This document shows, piece by piece, positions 8,301 to 13,865 of a stretch of 13,865 nucleotides of DNA (position 1 is its first letter; each line of letters begins with the position of its first letter). The notes beneath the pieces are model-generated. The model was given only the letters and a program-made list of their open reading frames with translations. It searched no databases and was not told the DNA's origin. This DNA comes from Stramenopiles sp. TOSAG23-3 (lineage: Eukaryota; Sar): contig LT642603.1 of the NCBI GenBank assembly GCA_900128585.1, forward strand, positions 1 to 13,865. Reading direction: 5' to 3'. The translations under genes and the position numbers were made by a program.

Positions 8301-11300
8301 CAAAAGTCGTATACGGGTAGGTTCCATGACGTGAACCATTTCCATGCTATGCTCCAGCAATATCTCAATTATACCACCATCTTCGAAACAGTCTTTCATG
8401 AAGTCTAGGTCTAAACTTGAAGATCGTACGTATTTCTTGATCATCATGGAGGCATTCACAGTACCCTCGCTAAACCATACCATACCACACCGACTAACAG
8501 TTGCGAGAGTGGCATACCGAAGGGTCTCCGTCTCAAACATTATTCGTACGTTTGAAGGAATCGGCAAGCGTTCACCATTCGGTAAGGTTAGAATCTTGTT
8601 ATCATCGAGCACCGAATTCAAATTTTCGGCCCACTCCGGATCCACATCTCCGTCAAACACAATCCAATGTCTTTTTGAAGATTCGCCACGAACGTTGCTC
8701 AAAATAGCACGCAAAATGGAGGTAAACACTCCATCACTCCATTCGTAAGTTGTTTGATCAAGAGACCCGTACAGTTCATCTTTACTGTTCAGTGCTTTGG
8801 CATCGATTACGTATGATTCTCCTTTGATTCCATCCATGGCTGTCATGGCCTCAAGTAGAACAGCCCAAGCCGAGCTTTTACCCACACCTGTTGGTCCAAC
8901 CATCATGACCCCGTGACGCATGTTCTGCACTTGATACAATTGAAGAATTTTAGTGATCCACAGCGGAGAATTTTCCAAGTTCTTTGCGGCACAAAGCTCT
9001 TCTAGTTTTGCGGTTAAACTCTGGTTTTGAAATGCCTCCAAAGAGGCCCCGGGGAACACCCCCTCTAACAAAGATTTGAAAACTTTAATGTCTTCGGCAA
9101 TGAGCTTTGGAATGACAGTCTCCAGTGCACTTTGAATCATGACATTAACTTCGTCGCTATCTAATTGTTCCCGTTTCAAGTCCCCAGCGCTTACAAGGAC
9201 ACTTTTTAGTGCCCTCAAGCCGAAGTCATAATGCGGCTGTTTGGATAATTGGTCCAGGCACAAGTCAAAGAGCAAGACAACCTTACTTGCAATACTTTCG
9301 GCTTGTTTAAAGCCTTGAGAAAACATGATCACCTCAGCAATCAGCGTAAAGTCAGGCTTCATCATCGCACAACCACGGAACAAAAGCTTCAGGTTGTCGG
9401 GTAAGTTTGATCGCCCAGCGTAGCCAGGATTCATAGTGACGAAAATGCCGACATCTTGATGCAGAGAGACACTACGTCCTAGTAGTTGAATATCACGAGC
9501 ATGTTCTTGAAGACCAGTTTGAATCGCTAATATTTGCTGGGAAACAGCGGACAGCATCCTTTCTTCAAGGCGATTGAACTCGTCAAAACAGCCCCAAGCC
9601 CCAACTTGGCACAGACCAACAAAAATTCGCCCCATTGCTTGAAAATCGAAGCTTTCGTCGCAGTTAAATACAAGTACGAACCGACCAAGCTGGGCCCCCA
9701 AGGCTTTTACGGACTCGGTTTTACCAGTTCCAGCTGGCCCGAACGGGTTGCCCCCAAGACGATAGCTCAGAGCCTGGGTTAGAGTCAAGTAGCAACGATC
9801 AGTGAGAGGTGTCTGCACAAGTCGTTCACCAACACCCAAATATTCAAAGCCGTAAAAAAAGGTGGAGTTTGCACAACGAACATTCAACCTTCTGAGAATG
9901 TTTTCTTCATTAGCAAAATAGTAGTAGCGGAGCTGCGCAAGCCATTGAAACTCTTCCGTGTCTTTGGCGTTCCCTTTGTTCAGGGCTCGTGTGGTATCCC
10001 TCTGATGCACCAATTCTGTAATTAATTGTTCATATTTTTTCCGCCGATCAGACTTCACATTACCGAGAACCTTTTCTGACAGCTTTTCTAGTACAAATTC
10101 AATACGTTTTAGGCATGCGCCGAGACTGGATATACTCTTTTCTACGGAAATGGACCATTGCACTTGGGCCGACAAAATTATAATCTGAGCAGGAAATTTG
10201 TGAACCCATTCCATATACTTTTCCATTTCTACAGTTTCCTCTTTTTCACCCAAATAACCAAAAGATTCATCCAGAAGAGACGCTAAAGTGAATCGCATGA
10301 CCTCCTCGACTGATCTAAGGTAGTCGTTAACAATTGTCTTGGGTTGGATTACGATCGGATTTTTCATGCCGACAAGCTCTCCCTCCTTTGACAGCATTCC
10401 AGACACGGTTCTCTTGTCATCTCCATCTAATTGCAAAGTAGTGATACCCGCAAACATTTTCCCAATATGTTTCAAAATTTTAACCGGTTCTTTGCCATTA
10501 CCGATAATTTCCAGCAAGTCTTCATCTCCACAAAAATAAAATCGGGGAAAGCTGGCCCTCTGCCGTTCCAGGTACTCCCCGAGCGCCTTTTGTACATTGT
10601 TCAGTAGTTTCAGTAGATGGTCTAGTTGGCGCTGTAAGTTGGGGATTGCTACAACGTCAAGTACTTCGGGTTTTCGACTAACCTCCTGTGTTAACTTCAC
10701 AAACTCTAAGTCAATTGAACGAAATCGCGTGTACTCGTTTGGAAGCTGTAGCTTAATATCTGCGCTGCCGTAAAATATTCCTTCCAAGTAAACCCACCGT
10801 CGCTGGACGTCAATCCAAACGTCAAAAATTAGCCTTACTTTTTCTAATTTTTCTTCCCACGACTTTGCTTCATCCTGAAAAACCTTATAGTAAGGGCTCT
10901 GCTTCATGGATGAAAGCGCACTCAGATTATCATCCAACTTGGAAAACAAATCATCCCAGCCCTTTACTAACCTACATTTATTCTGGTAGTTGACCAATTC
11001 AAGCTGGTTAGTGCTCCAATATTCTTTCAATTCTTTCAAAAATTCTTCCAACGCCATTTCCCCCTGTGCGGTTCGTATAATGTCTTTGATGGCAGTCTCC
11101 TTTTTTTTCAGCGGAGAATCCAGAAGTTGCCCTAAGACCAAACGGTTGGGAGATGCAACATCCAACGTAAGAATTTTGATGATCAGCTTCCAATGCCTAT
11201 CCTTTACGGCGTCTGACTTAACTTCCGTAAGTAGCAAACATACGCTCTTGTAATTAGTGATCATGGTGTACAAGTGCCGGTACGCTTCGTACTGTTGAAT

Positions 11301-13865
11301 GCGCCCGGGCATTATGTCCATTTTTTTCTTGATTGCATCAAGCGAGGACCTACACTTTCGAGGAACAAACGCTGTCCACTGCATTTCTTTGACAACGTCA
11401 ACCTCTCCCCATATGTCACCGAGGGCAGACCAGACTTCCTTAAACCCTTTTAACTCAGCTACCATCGGTTCCACACGTACGTCACGCGGTGAATCCAAAC
11501 CTAGTGCCTCAATCGCGCTACGAATATTTTGATAGTCTTCTTGCAGTGCTTTGAGACGCAGATCGAATGAACCGAGAGTCCTAAGGGCTTCCGAAGGATC
11601 TGTGGAAACAAGCAGCCGTTCATTGCGCTCATTTTTCCAGTCCGTTTCTGTGTCTTTAATACGAGTCTCAATCCGTCGGTCTTCGTCAAGAATTCGTTTT
11701 TGCAGCTGTGGTACCTGGGAGTCCATAACCTCAACCTTCCTGGATAGGATTTGTTGAAACGCGTCCCATTCCCCTTCTATATTGTCAATGTACAACCAGT
11801 CTTCAGGGAAACGAAATCTTTGGGCAGCCAAAAGCTTCTGGCTAGCCCTAAACATATTCAGTTCGCGCTCCAAATCGTCGAAATCTCTCTGGACTCCTCT
11901 TACCATAGTCACAAAAGAGACTACTTCTTTCGTATCGGCGTCTAAACTTTTTTGCTCCAACTGAGTACGGGAACTCAGCAGCTTCTTGTGAAATTCTGAC
12001 ATCTTTTTCCCCAAAATACGACCGAAGCGAGAGAGCATATCTTGATGCCATGCATCGTATTTGTCACCAACCTTTGATTGAACGCTTTGGTAATTTATGA
12101 CGAGGGAACCAATGACCTTTTCCGTTTCTGAGTTATCGAAAGTTGAGCGGGCCTCCTTCATTTCTACTAGGACTTGATGCCACTTTTCAATCGAATCACC
12201 CATTTTTTCCACCACTTGCTCCGGGTGAAGATCCCACAGGGCCTGGTATCGGAGCCAAACGTTAACATATTCCCTCAGCGAAGCCATGGACAATTCAATT
12301 ATTTCATACACCTGGTGGAAAAGGCTTTTATTTACCCTCTGCAGCAACGAGTAGTAGATGTTTTTTTTTGTCCGCTCAACTGCATCCAACTCATTTCTTC
12401 GGTCCGATGTACTGCGGAACGCATCGTCATATATGTTGCTTTTAATACGCCTTTGGGACACTACTGCCCTCAAAACATTCTGAAATTGGGCCATCCACTC
12501 AGATCTACCGACCTCTAATGCTGGGCTTACTTGCAAAATTCGATTCCGCAGGATTATTTCTAGTTCGATAAATGCTTTTTGCTCCTTAAAAATCTTCATT
12601 TGAGACGTTATGCTTTGACTCCGAGCATCCTGAGCAGGAGCATTTAGGTCATCGTTAGAGTCTTGAGAGGCTGTTCTTAGCCGATTATTCTCCTCTTTGT
12701 AGGAAAGTACCCACCCCTCTATCGCAATTTCTAATCGTGATAAAAGAATTTTTTCGACCTTTTTATCGAGGCTTTCGGTCCAACTAGCCAAGTTAGAGTA
12801 TTCTGCAAGGTTCATTTCGTCGATGTATTCCTGTATTTTCGCCAAAACCGTCCCGAAGTCATCATGGCCGAATGGACACTGATCGAGCGCCGTAAGCTGA
12901 CTCTGTATGGCCTTATCTTTTACTAGTAAATCGGAGACTTGATCCTGTAGGGCATATATCTGCTTGGACAAATCCTTAACGTACTCTTCTAAAGATTCCG
13001 AGTCCCATTTGATATGTTTATTGAATGCTTTTGCCAGTGTCACCTGGACTGATTTCTTTATTTTGGCTGTAAGCACGACTATATCGGCGCTCATTCTCTT
13101 GGAAATTTGTTTATACGTCCGTAACGTCTCTGTTAGGGCCATGGCATACGGATATCGCTCTTTCGCCTCATCTGACATAATTTTAACTGTGTACGGGACC
13201 CGGAAACCGTAGTGATCCGTTGCTAGCCAGGACAGGTTACGAACTTCTTTAAAGAGCGTAATGATCTCTTTGTTGAAGCTGACACACAATTCAAGGTTCT
13301 TGGAAGATCCGCCCGAGCTTAATTTAATGACATCAAATATACGCCCACCAACTTCCAAATTGGACGAGACTTTAATTCTCTCGAGCCAATCGTTGAAAAT
13401 AGGCTGGGTGTCCAGCTTGCGTTTGAACCCGTCGCACGTAGATTTTAACAGGCGGCCATCAGCGTGTGTTTCCCAGCCTGACCCCAATACCGCTTCAACT
13501 CTCTGAATGTAAAGGTCCAACTGCCGTTCGATTTGCTTTGCCCAAATTATTTTTGCAGACATTGGAGGCAGATCTCGCAGGCCGCTCATGCGCTCAGTCT
13601 CACTTGCCGAGTAGTGACGTTTGAACTTCTGTTGCAAGGCATTGATATCGTCTTTCACGGTTTGAATTAAATCGGTTTGGTGCTGTTGGATAGCCCCGCG
13701 GATGCGCTGACGAAAGAAGAGAGCATTAAATTTCGAAAATACTCGAAACTTTTCGTCGCCGGTCTTCGCCGATGCAAGCAGATCGGTCAGTGTCGCGGTT
13801 ATGTCCGTTTCTACTTTGTCAATCCTCAGTTCGTACTGCTTTTTGGCAGATTCCCAAGCTTCATC
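2343..13865 (-). CDS. DYNC1H1-like: cytoplasmic dynein-1 heavy chain, 5' end outside the window, with C-terminal SAP motif
   Basis: This is the motor subunit of cytoplasmic dynein, which uses ATP hydrolysis to walk to microtubule minus ends and moves organelles, nuclei and spindles. The frame is open from the right edge of the window, so 3840 residues are visible; the animal protein has about 4640. The GTG at 13656-13658 is an internal valine, not a start, because family-typical sequence (FSKFNALFFRQRIRGAI) continues upstream of it. Residues are numbered here from the window edge. Order: tail (1 to ~890), linker (~890-1335), AAA1 with GPAGTGKT at 1376, AAA2 with GPTGVGKS at 1657, AAA3 with GPPGSGKT at 1997, AAA4 with GESGAGKT at 2338, stalk and microtubule-binding domain (~2556-2877), AAA5, AAA6 and C-terminal domain. 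Walker B acidic pairs are present in AAA1 (1428-1429), AAA3 (2066-2067) and AAA4 (2396-2397). The tail, linker and AAA1 match dynein-1 rather than axonemal or dynein-2 chains. Oddities: no intron in 11.5 kb, a shortened AAA6, an internal loss in the C-terminal domain, and a terminal SAP motif. Confidence 0.97.
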   Translation of the reverse strand, partial: DEAWESAKKQYELRIDKVETDITATLTDLLASAKTGDEKFRVFSKFNALFFRQRIRGAIQQHQTDLIQTVKDDINALQQKFKRHYSASETERMSGLRDLPPMSAKIIWAKQIERQLDLYIQRVEAVLGSGWETHADGRLLKSTCDGFKRKLDTQPIFNDWLERIKVSSNLEVGGRIFDVIKLSSGGSSKNLELCVSFNKEIITLFKEVRNLSWLATDHYGFRVPYTVKIMSDEAKERYPYAMALTETLRTYKQISKRMSADIVVLTAKIKKSVQVTLAKAFNKHIKWDSESLEEYVKDLSKQIYALQDQVSDLLVKDKAIQSQLTALDQCPFGHDDFGTVLAKIQEYIDEMNLAEYSNLASWTESLDKKVEKILLSRLEIAIEGWVLSYKEENNRLRTASQDSNDDLNAPAQDARSQSITSQMKIFKEQKAFIELEIILRNRILQVSPALEVGRSEWMAQFQNVLRAVVSQRRIKSNIYDDAFRSTSDRRNELDAVERTKKNIYYSLLQRVNKSLFHQVYEIIELSMASLREYVNVWLRYQALWDLHPEQVVEKMGDSIEKWHQVLVEMKEARSTFDNSETEKVIGSLVINYQSVQSKVGDKYDAWHQDMLSRFGRILGKKMSEFHKKLLSSRTQLEQKSLDADTKEVVSFVTMVRGVQRDFDDLERELNMFRASQKLLAAQRFRFPEDWLYIDNIEGEWDAFQQILSRKVEVMDSQVPQLQKRILDEDRRIETRIKDTETDWKNERNERLLVSTDPSEALRTLGSFDLRLKALQEDYQNIRSAIEALGLDSPRDVRVEPMVAELKGFKEVWSALGDIWGEVDVVKEMQWTAFVPRKCRSSLDAIKKKMDIMPGRIQQYEAYRHLYTMITNYKSVCLLLTEVKSDAVKDRHWKLIIKILTLDVASPNRLVLGQLLDSPLKKKETAIKDIIRTAQGEMALEEFLKELKEYWSTNQLELVNYQNKCRLVKGWDDLFSKLDDNLSALSSMKQSPYYKVFQDEAKSWEEKLEKVRLIFDVWIDVQRRWVYLEGIFYGSADIKLQLPNEYTRFRSIDLEFVKLTQEVSRKPEVLDVVAIPNLQRQLDHLLKLLNNVQKALGEYLERQRASFPRFYFCGDEDLLEIIGNGKEPVKILKHIGKMFAGITTLQLDGDDKRTVSGMLSKEGELVGMKNPIVIQPKTIVNDYLRSVEEVMRFTLASLLDESFGYLGEKEETVEMEKYMEWVHKFPAQIIILSAQVQWSISVEKSISSLGACLKRIEFVLEKLSEKVLGNVKSDRRKKYEQLITELVHQRDTTRALNKGNAKDTEEFQWLAQLRYYYFANEENILRRLNVRCANSTFFYGFEYLGVGERLVQTPLTDRCYLTLTQALSYRLGGNPFGPAGTGKTESVKALGAQLGRFVLVFNCDESFDFQAMGRIFVGLCQVGAWGCFDEFNRLEERMLSAVSQQILAIQTGLQEHARDIQLLGRSVSLHQDVGIFVTMNPGYAGRSNLPDNLKLLFRGCAMMKPDFTLIAEVIMFSQGFKQAESIASKVVLLFDLCLDQLSKQPHYDFGLRALKSVLVSAGDLKREQLDSDEVNVMIQSALETVIPKLIAEDIKVFKSLLEGVFPGASLEAFQNQSLTAKLEELCAAKNLENSPLWITKILQLYQVQNMRHGVMMVGPTGVGKSSAWAVLLEAMTAMDGIKGESYVIDAKALNSKDELYGSLDQTTYEWSDGVFTSILRAILSNVRGESSKRHWIVFDGDVDPEWAENLNSVLDDNKILTLPNGERLPIPSNVRIMFETETLRYATLATVSRCGMVWFSEGTVNASMMIKKYVRSSSLDLDFMKDCFEDGGIIEILLEHSMEMVHVMEPTRIRLLHSMMVLLSHGQDLVQEYNDTHVDFPMEIEHRNNFLQKWLLFAMLWGFGGSLNQESRTKFAQEAALRWHGNLPTLKEEETLLDYEVNIEDGEWRPWKSSVPLMDIESHKVLSTDVVIPTVDTVRHVQVLQSWLSKHVPLILCGPPGSGKTMTLTSVLQAMPDLMLAALNFSSGTTPDLILKTFHQYCDYRSTRDGVVLSPTAPGKWLVIFCDEINLPVNDVYGTQRVITFLRQLTERKGFWREKTNDWVSLQRIQFVGACNPPTDPGRVTMSNRWLRHAPLVFVDFPSPMSLGQIYGTFSRALLKLQPNLRSYSAPLTEAMVETYVENRAYFKPSAQPHYIYSPRELSRWVRALYEAIKENADMVLEDLVRIWLHEGLRLFADRLTTAEEQEWCSKKLDQIAMSHFPGADPECIARPILYSNWLSKRYQEVEADPLRQHVEARLRTFYEEELDVKLVVFDEVLDHVLRIDRVLRQPLGHLLLVGESGAGKTVLSKFCAWMNGLSIFQIKLTRKYSIEDFDVDLRNIMKRAGCEDEKICFIFDESNVLDSAFLEHMNALLASGEVPGLFEDDELSALMQEMRARTSSMVDSDEELFRLFTKNVQNNLHIVFTMNPAGGDFKSRSATSPALFNRCVVDWFGNWSVTALEHVGRELTKFVDVGDNDEAVVKSLVKFHEIVREEKTKIVSPRDFLDFISHMISIYEEKRSELEEEQRHLAIGLGKLNETAENVAKLKTGLAAKESELAKKNAQANETLQQMVKDQNEAERRKTESLKLKAELDERNKVVEERRVEAESDLAKAEPALLEAQEAVRSIKRRHLDEMKAMGNPPPAVKITLEAVICLVSGESDPKKEIPWGTIRGYLRGGSFISSVVDFQSETLMTETRELVENKFLKRDGFNFEKVSRANKACGPLYKWLRSQIEYAAIANRVAPLKMEVQKLAEENMELTKRDEELSAEISTLESSIATYKAEYAQLIKESEKIKGEMESVKSKCDRAETLLKSLSEEQDRWEDGSTTFQTQMSTLVGDVLLASAFCVYSGFFDHRKRTNLMQFWGDQLEDSGIAVKENIELTEYLSKGSERLTWKANGLPDDSLSVENGIILQRFDRYPLIIDPSGQASEFLLRQNSDRKIKTTSFLDAAFMKQLESALRFGTALMVQDVENIDPVLNPVLNREFQKTGGRTLVRLGDQEIDFSPSFLMYMTTRDPFFKFSPDVSSRVTFVNFTVTPASLESQCLGKVLKAERPDIDKQRSDLLKLQGEYQARLRELESILLQKIASVEGTILDDDKVISALEILKTEAREIGEKSANAAEVMTSVNEVSSFYQPVANACSTLYFSIEALGKIHHLYQFSLMFFLGGLDSVLAVRGHENLMLEILKKTYSNTSRGMLSEDKLTLAVRVAQIVSNPDEDLFDLLLNSGAAPTEDCEDKLFLEMMTARRDCPHELPKAAEAWVEQVMGENIVRGKEFDLATVVETESSAKTPLLLCSLPGYDASGKVLEIAKNKKIKSLSMGSGDGFALAEKYVLTAAKDGSWVLLRNIHLCPKFVVRLEKQLYSLRPSKSFRLFLTAEVSPNIPQSLILLSQSFVFEPPSGVKASLLRSLQSVSVEQMNHAPAERSRVYFLLMWFHAVVLERLQYVPIGWSKAHEFSSSDQVCGMKAIDEWIDRTANGRVHVAPEEIPWDALRTVLGQSFYGGRVDNKFDQALLDSFLETLFTAESFNKGFQLCEGLLAPDGTKHADFAAWVEKLSPINPPTWLGLSASAEKIILANRGDRIMKKVSVLQDSSLLEEEESSGSESKLETIISKNIDGAKKFQSEMMRTRQSKADLEKVSLGNLALKVTFSESAPASSEASMFVVDGLKIEGAKVVGNVLVLTEEPTSKLPLAIFSWEKDSEAASSAVPVPLYYDVDRHTLVTTVRIEGSSGTNSTQFLQRGTAIVACDAAILNGPGGEASETAVDYSVLSYNELRSLCKKKGLSAGGKKVELLERLSNAS
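2346..2453 (-). other. SAP motif at the extreme C-terminus of dynein heavy chain
   Basis: Residues 3805-3840, in the same frame as the motor and directly before the TAA stop (2343-2345). The pattern YNELRSLCKKKGLSAGGKK followed by VELLERL fits the SAP consensus of two helices: leucine at the first-helix positions, a KKGL turn, an invariant-type G, a K pair, and the closing LxxRL. SAP motifs bind DNA, often AT-rich scaffold-attachment DNA, and occur in chromatin, RNA-processing and ubiquitin/SUMO proteins. A DNA-binding role on dynein is inference. A short Gly/Ala/Glu-rich linker joins it to the beta-rich end. Confidence 0.8.
2346..3100 (-). other. dynein domain: remodelled C-terminal domain
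   Basis: Residues ~3589-3840. The first helix region (WVEKLSPINPPTWLGLSASAEK) is normal. The beta-rich end is recognisable (VVDGLKIEGAKVVGN, LPLAIFSWEKD, VPVPLYYDVDRHTLV, FLQRGTAIVACDA). Between them, animal dynein-1 has a long helical segment with conserved tryptophans and a LGGLFVPEAY-type strand. Here there is only a linker of about 50 residues containing an acidic patch (LLEEEESSGSES, near bases 2930-2970). The protein then continues past the usual end into a SAP motif. Confidence 0.8.
3101..4320 (-). other. dynein domain: AAA6, shortened
   Basis: Starts near STLYFSIEALGKIHHLYQFS and includes LLLCSLPGYDASGKV, WVLLRNIHLCPKFV, FVFEPPSGVKASLLR, RVYFLLMWFHAVVLERLQY and SFYGGRVDNKFDQALLDSFL. 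Between RGMLSEDKLTLAVRVAQIV and the TPLLLC strand there are only about 90 residues, against roughly 150 in animal dynein-1. The variable block before the usual RPDR helix is lost around bases 4030-4090. The RPDR motif itself reads ARRDCPHEL here, which departs from the family. Confidence 0.85.
4321..5234 (-). other. dynein domain: AAA5 (with buttress)
   Basis: Runs from STLVGDVLLASAFCVYSGFF through DRYPLIIDPSGQASEFLL, VQDVENIDPVLNPVLNRE and SRVTFVNFTVTPASLESQCL to the helical segment LKAERPDIDKQRSDLLKLQG. AAA5 lacks a nucleotide-binding P-loop in all dyneins, and none is seen here. No length anomaly is noticed. Confidence 0.9.
5235..6199 (-). other. dynein domain: coiled-coil stalk with microtubule-binding domain
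   Basis: Residues ~2556-2877. A long charged helix (CC1) runs from EEKRSELEEEQRHL to EAQEAVRSIKRRHL. It is followed by a globular tip starting at MGNPPPAVK (M2678) and including GFNFEKVSRANKACGPLYKW, and then by a returning helix (CC2) ending near LKSLSEEQDRWEDG. The NPP turn and the ACGP segment are hallmarks of the microtubule-binding domain. Length is close to animal dynein-1, so the half-heptad registry switch should be possible. No axonemal-type insert is seen. Confidence 0.93.
6200..6969 (-). other. dynein domain: AAA4
   Basis: Starts at FYEEELDVKLVVFDEVLDHV. Walker A GESGAGKT begins at residue 2338 (base 6854 downward). Walker B IFDESNVLD has D2396 and E2397. The segment between RNRCVV-like text (ALFNRCVVDWFGNWS) and VSPRDFLDFISH is about 30 residues shorter than in animal dynein-1, so the C-terminal part of this module is compact. 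Confidence 0.9.
6970..7956 (-). other. dynein domain: AAA3, regulatory ATPase
   Basis: Begins with IPTVDTVRHVQVLQSWL. Walker A GPPGSGKTMT starts at residue 1997 (base 7877 downward). Walker B IFCDEINLP has D2066 and E2067. The sensor and arginine-bearing segment VGACNPPTDPGRVTMSNRWL is present. AAA3 gates the AAA1 cycle in dynein-1, and both of its motifs are intact here. Confidence 0.92.
7957..8940 (-). other. dynein domain: AAA2, nucleotide-binding
   Basis: Walker A GPTGVGKSS begins at residue 1657 (base 8897 downward). The Walker B region reads WIVFDGDVDPEWAENLNSVL, which lacks the catalytic Glu, as is normal for AAA2 of dyneins, where ATP is bound but not hydrolysed. ATLATVSRCGMVWFS follows. 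The charged insert found after this point in animal dynein-1 is absent, a common length difference. Confidence 0.9.
8941..9862 (-). other. dynein domain: AAA1, main ATPase
   Basis: Opens with YGFEYLGVGERLVQTPLTDR. Walker A GPAGTGKTE begins at residue 1376 (bases 9740 downward) and Walker B CFDEF carries D1428 and E1429. The stretch between them, NCDESFDFQAMGRIFVGLCQ, and the sensor segment FVTMNPGYAGRSNLPDNLK are nearly invariant in dyneins. All catalytic residues I can judge are present, so this site should hydrolyse ATP. Confidence 0.95.
9863..11189 (-). other. dynein domain: linker (mechanical lever)
   Basis: Residues ~893-1334, a DHC_N2-type linker that bends and straightens over the AAA ring to make the power stroke. 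Landmarks are GEMALEEFLKEL, NKCRLVKGWDDLFSKL, SPYYKVFQDEAKSWEEKL, FDVWIDVQRRWVYLEGIF, SFPRFYFCGDEDLLEIIGN and ITELVHQRDTTR. The match to dynein-1 is very close and has no obvious gaps, so lever function is expected to be conserved. Confidence 0.9.
11190..13865 (-). other. dynein domain: distal tail (stem), partial
   Basis: Residues 1 to ~890 of the visible chain. This is the DHC_N1-type helical-bundle stem that carries dimerisation and the binding sites for intermediate and light-intermediate chains in dynein-1. Recognisable stretches are IRGAIQQHQTDLIQTVKDDI, IIWAKQIERQL, SKEVRNLSWL-type text (here KEVRNLSWLATDHYGFRVP) and WLYIDNIEGEW. The extreme N-terminal part, including the usual dimerisation segment, lies beyond base 13865. 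Boundaries are rough. Confidence 0.85.

Noticed and set aside
2343-13865. Possibility that the dynein is an axonemal or intraflagellar (dynein-2) heavy chain
   Set aside because: Tail and linker text (IRGAI...KDDI, WLYIDNIEGEW, FDVWIDVQRRWVYLEGIF), AAA1 wording and stalk length all fit cytoplasmic dynein-1 and do not fit the other classes.
2343-13865. Dynein locus as a pseudogene because of its internal losses
   Set aside because: There is no stop or frameshift in 3840 codons, all Walker motifs are intact, and the losses are in frame and lie in variable regions.

Overview
The window is eukaryotic nuclear DNA. It carries the larger part of a cytoplasmic dynein-1 heavy chain on the minus strand and a complete gene for a two-domain transferase on the plus strand. 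The genes are convergent, tail to tail, separated by about 550 bp of AT-rich DNA. Neither reading frame is interrupted by an intron: the dynein frame runs unbroken for 11.5 kb. This points to an intron-poor, compact genome, most likely a unicellular protist or alga, although the sequence does not let me name the lineage.

Layout. Bases 1-159 are the 5' flank of the plus-strand gene, with an AT-rich stretch, a tandem ACCCCCG repeat and two short upstream ORFs. Bases 160-1788 encode a 542-residue protein. Its first ~310 residues look like a glycine N-acyltransferase-like (GLYAT/GNAT) enzyme, and its last ~215 look like a class I SAM-dependent methyltransferase with thiopurine-methyltransferase-like features. 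Bases 1789-2342 hold both 3' flanks, with degenerate TTGGCT-containing repeats and no canonical AATAAA on either strand. From 2343 to the window edge the minus strand encodes dynein heavy chain. The frame stays open to base 13865, so the N-terminal end of the tail lies outside the window. 3840 residues are present: distal tail, linker, AAA1-AAA4, stalk and microtubule-binding domain, AAA5, AAA6 and C-terminal domain.

The motor is close to animal cytoplasmic dynein-1 in tail, linker, ring and stalk. All four expected Walker A motifs are intact, so it should be a working motor. Its C-terminal end is unusual. AAA6 is shortened, the helical part of the C-terminal domain is replaced by a short acidic linker, the beta-rich end is kept, and the protein finishes with a 36-residue SAP motif, a fold usually found in DNA- and chromatin-binding proteins. 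A SAP motif on a dynein heavy chain is not something I know to be described and is the most interesting item here. The acyltransferase-methyltransferase fusion is the second. I see no functional link between the two genes beyond adjacency.
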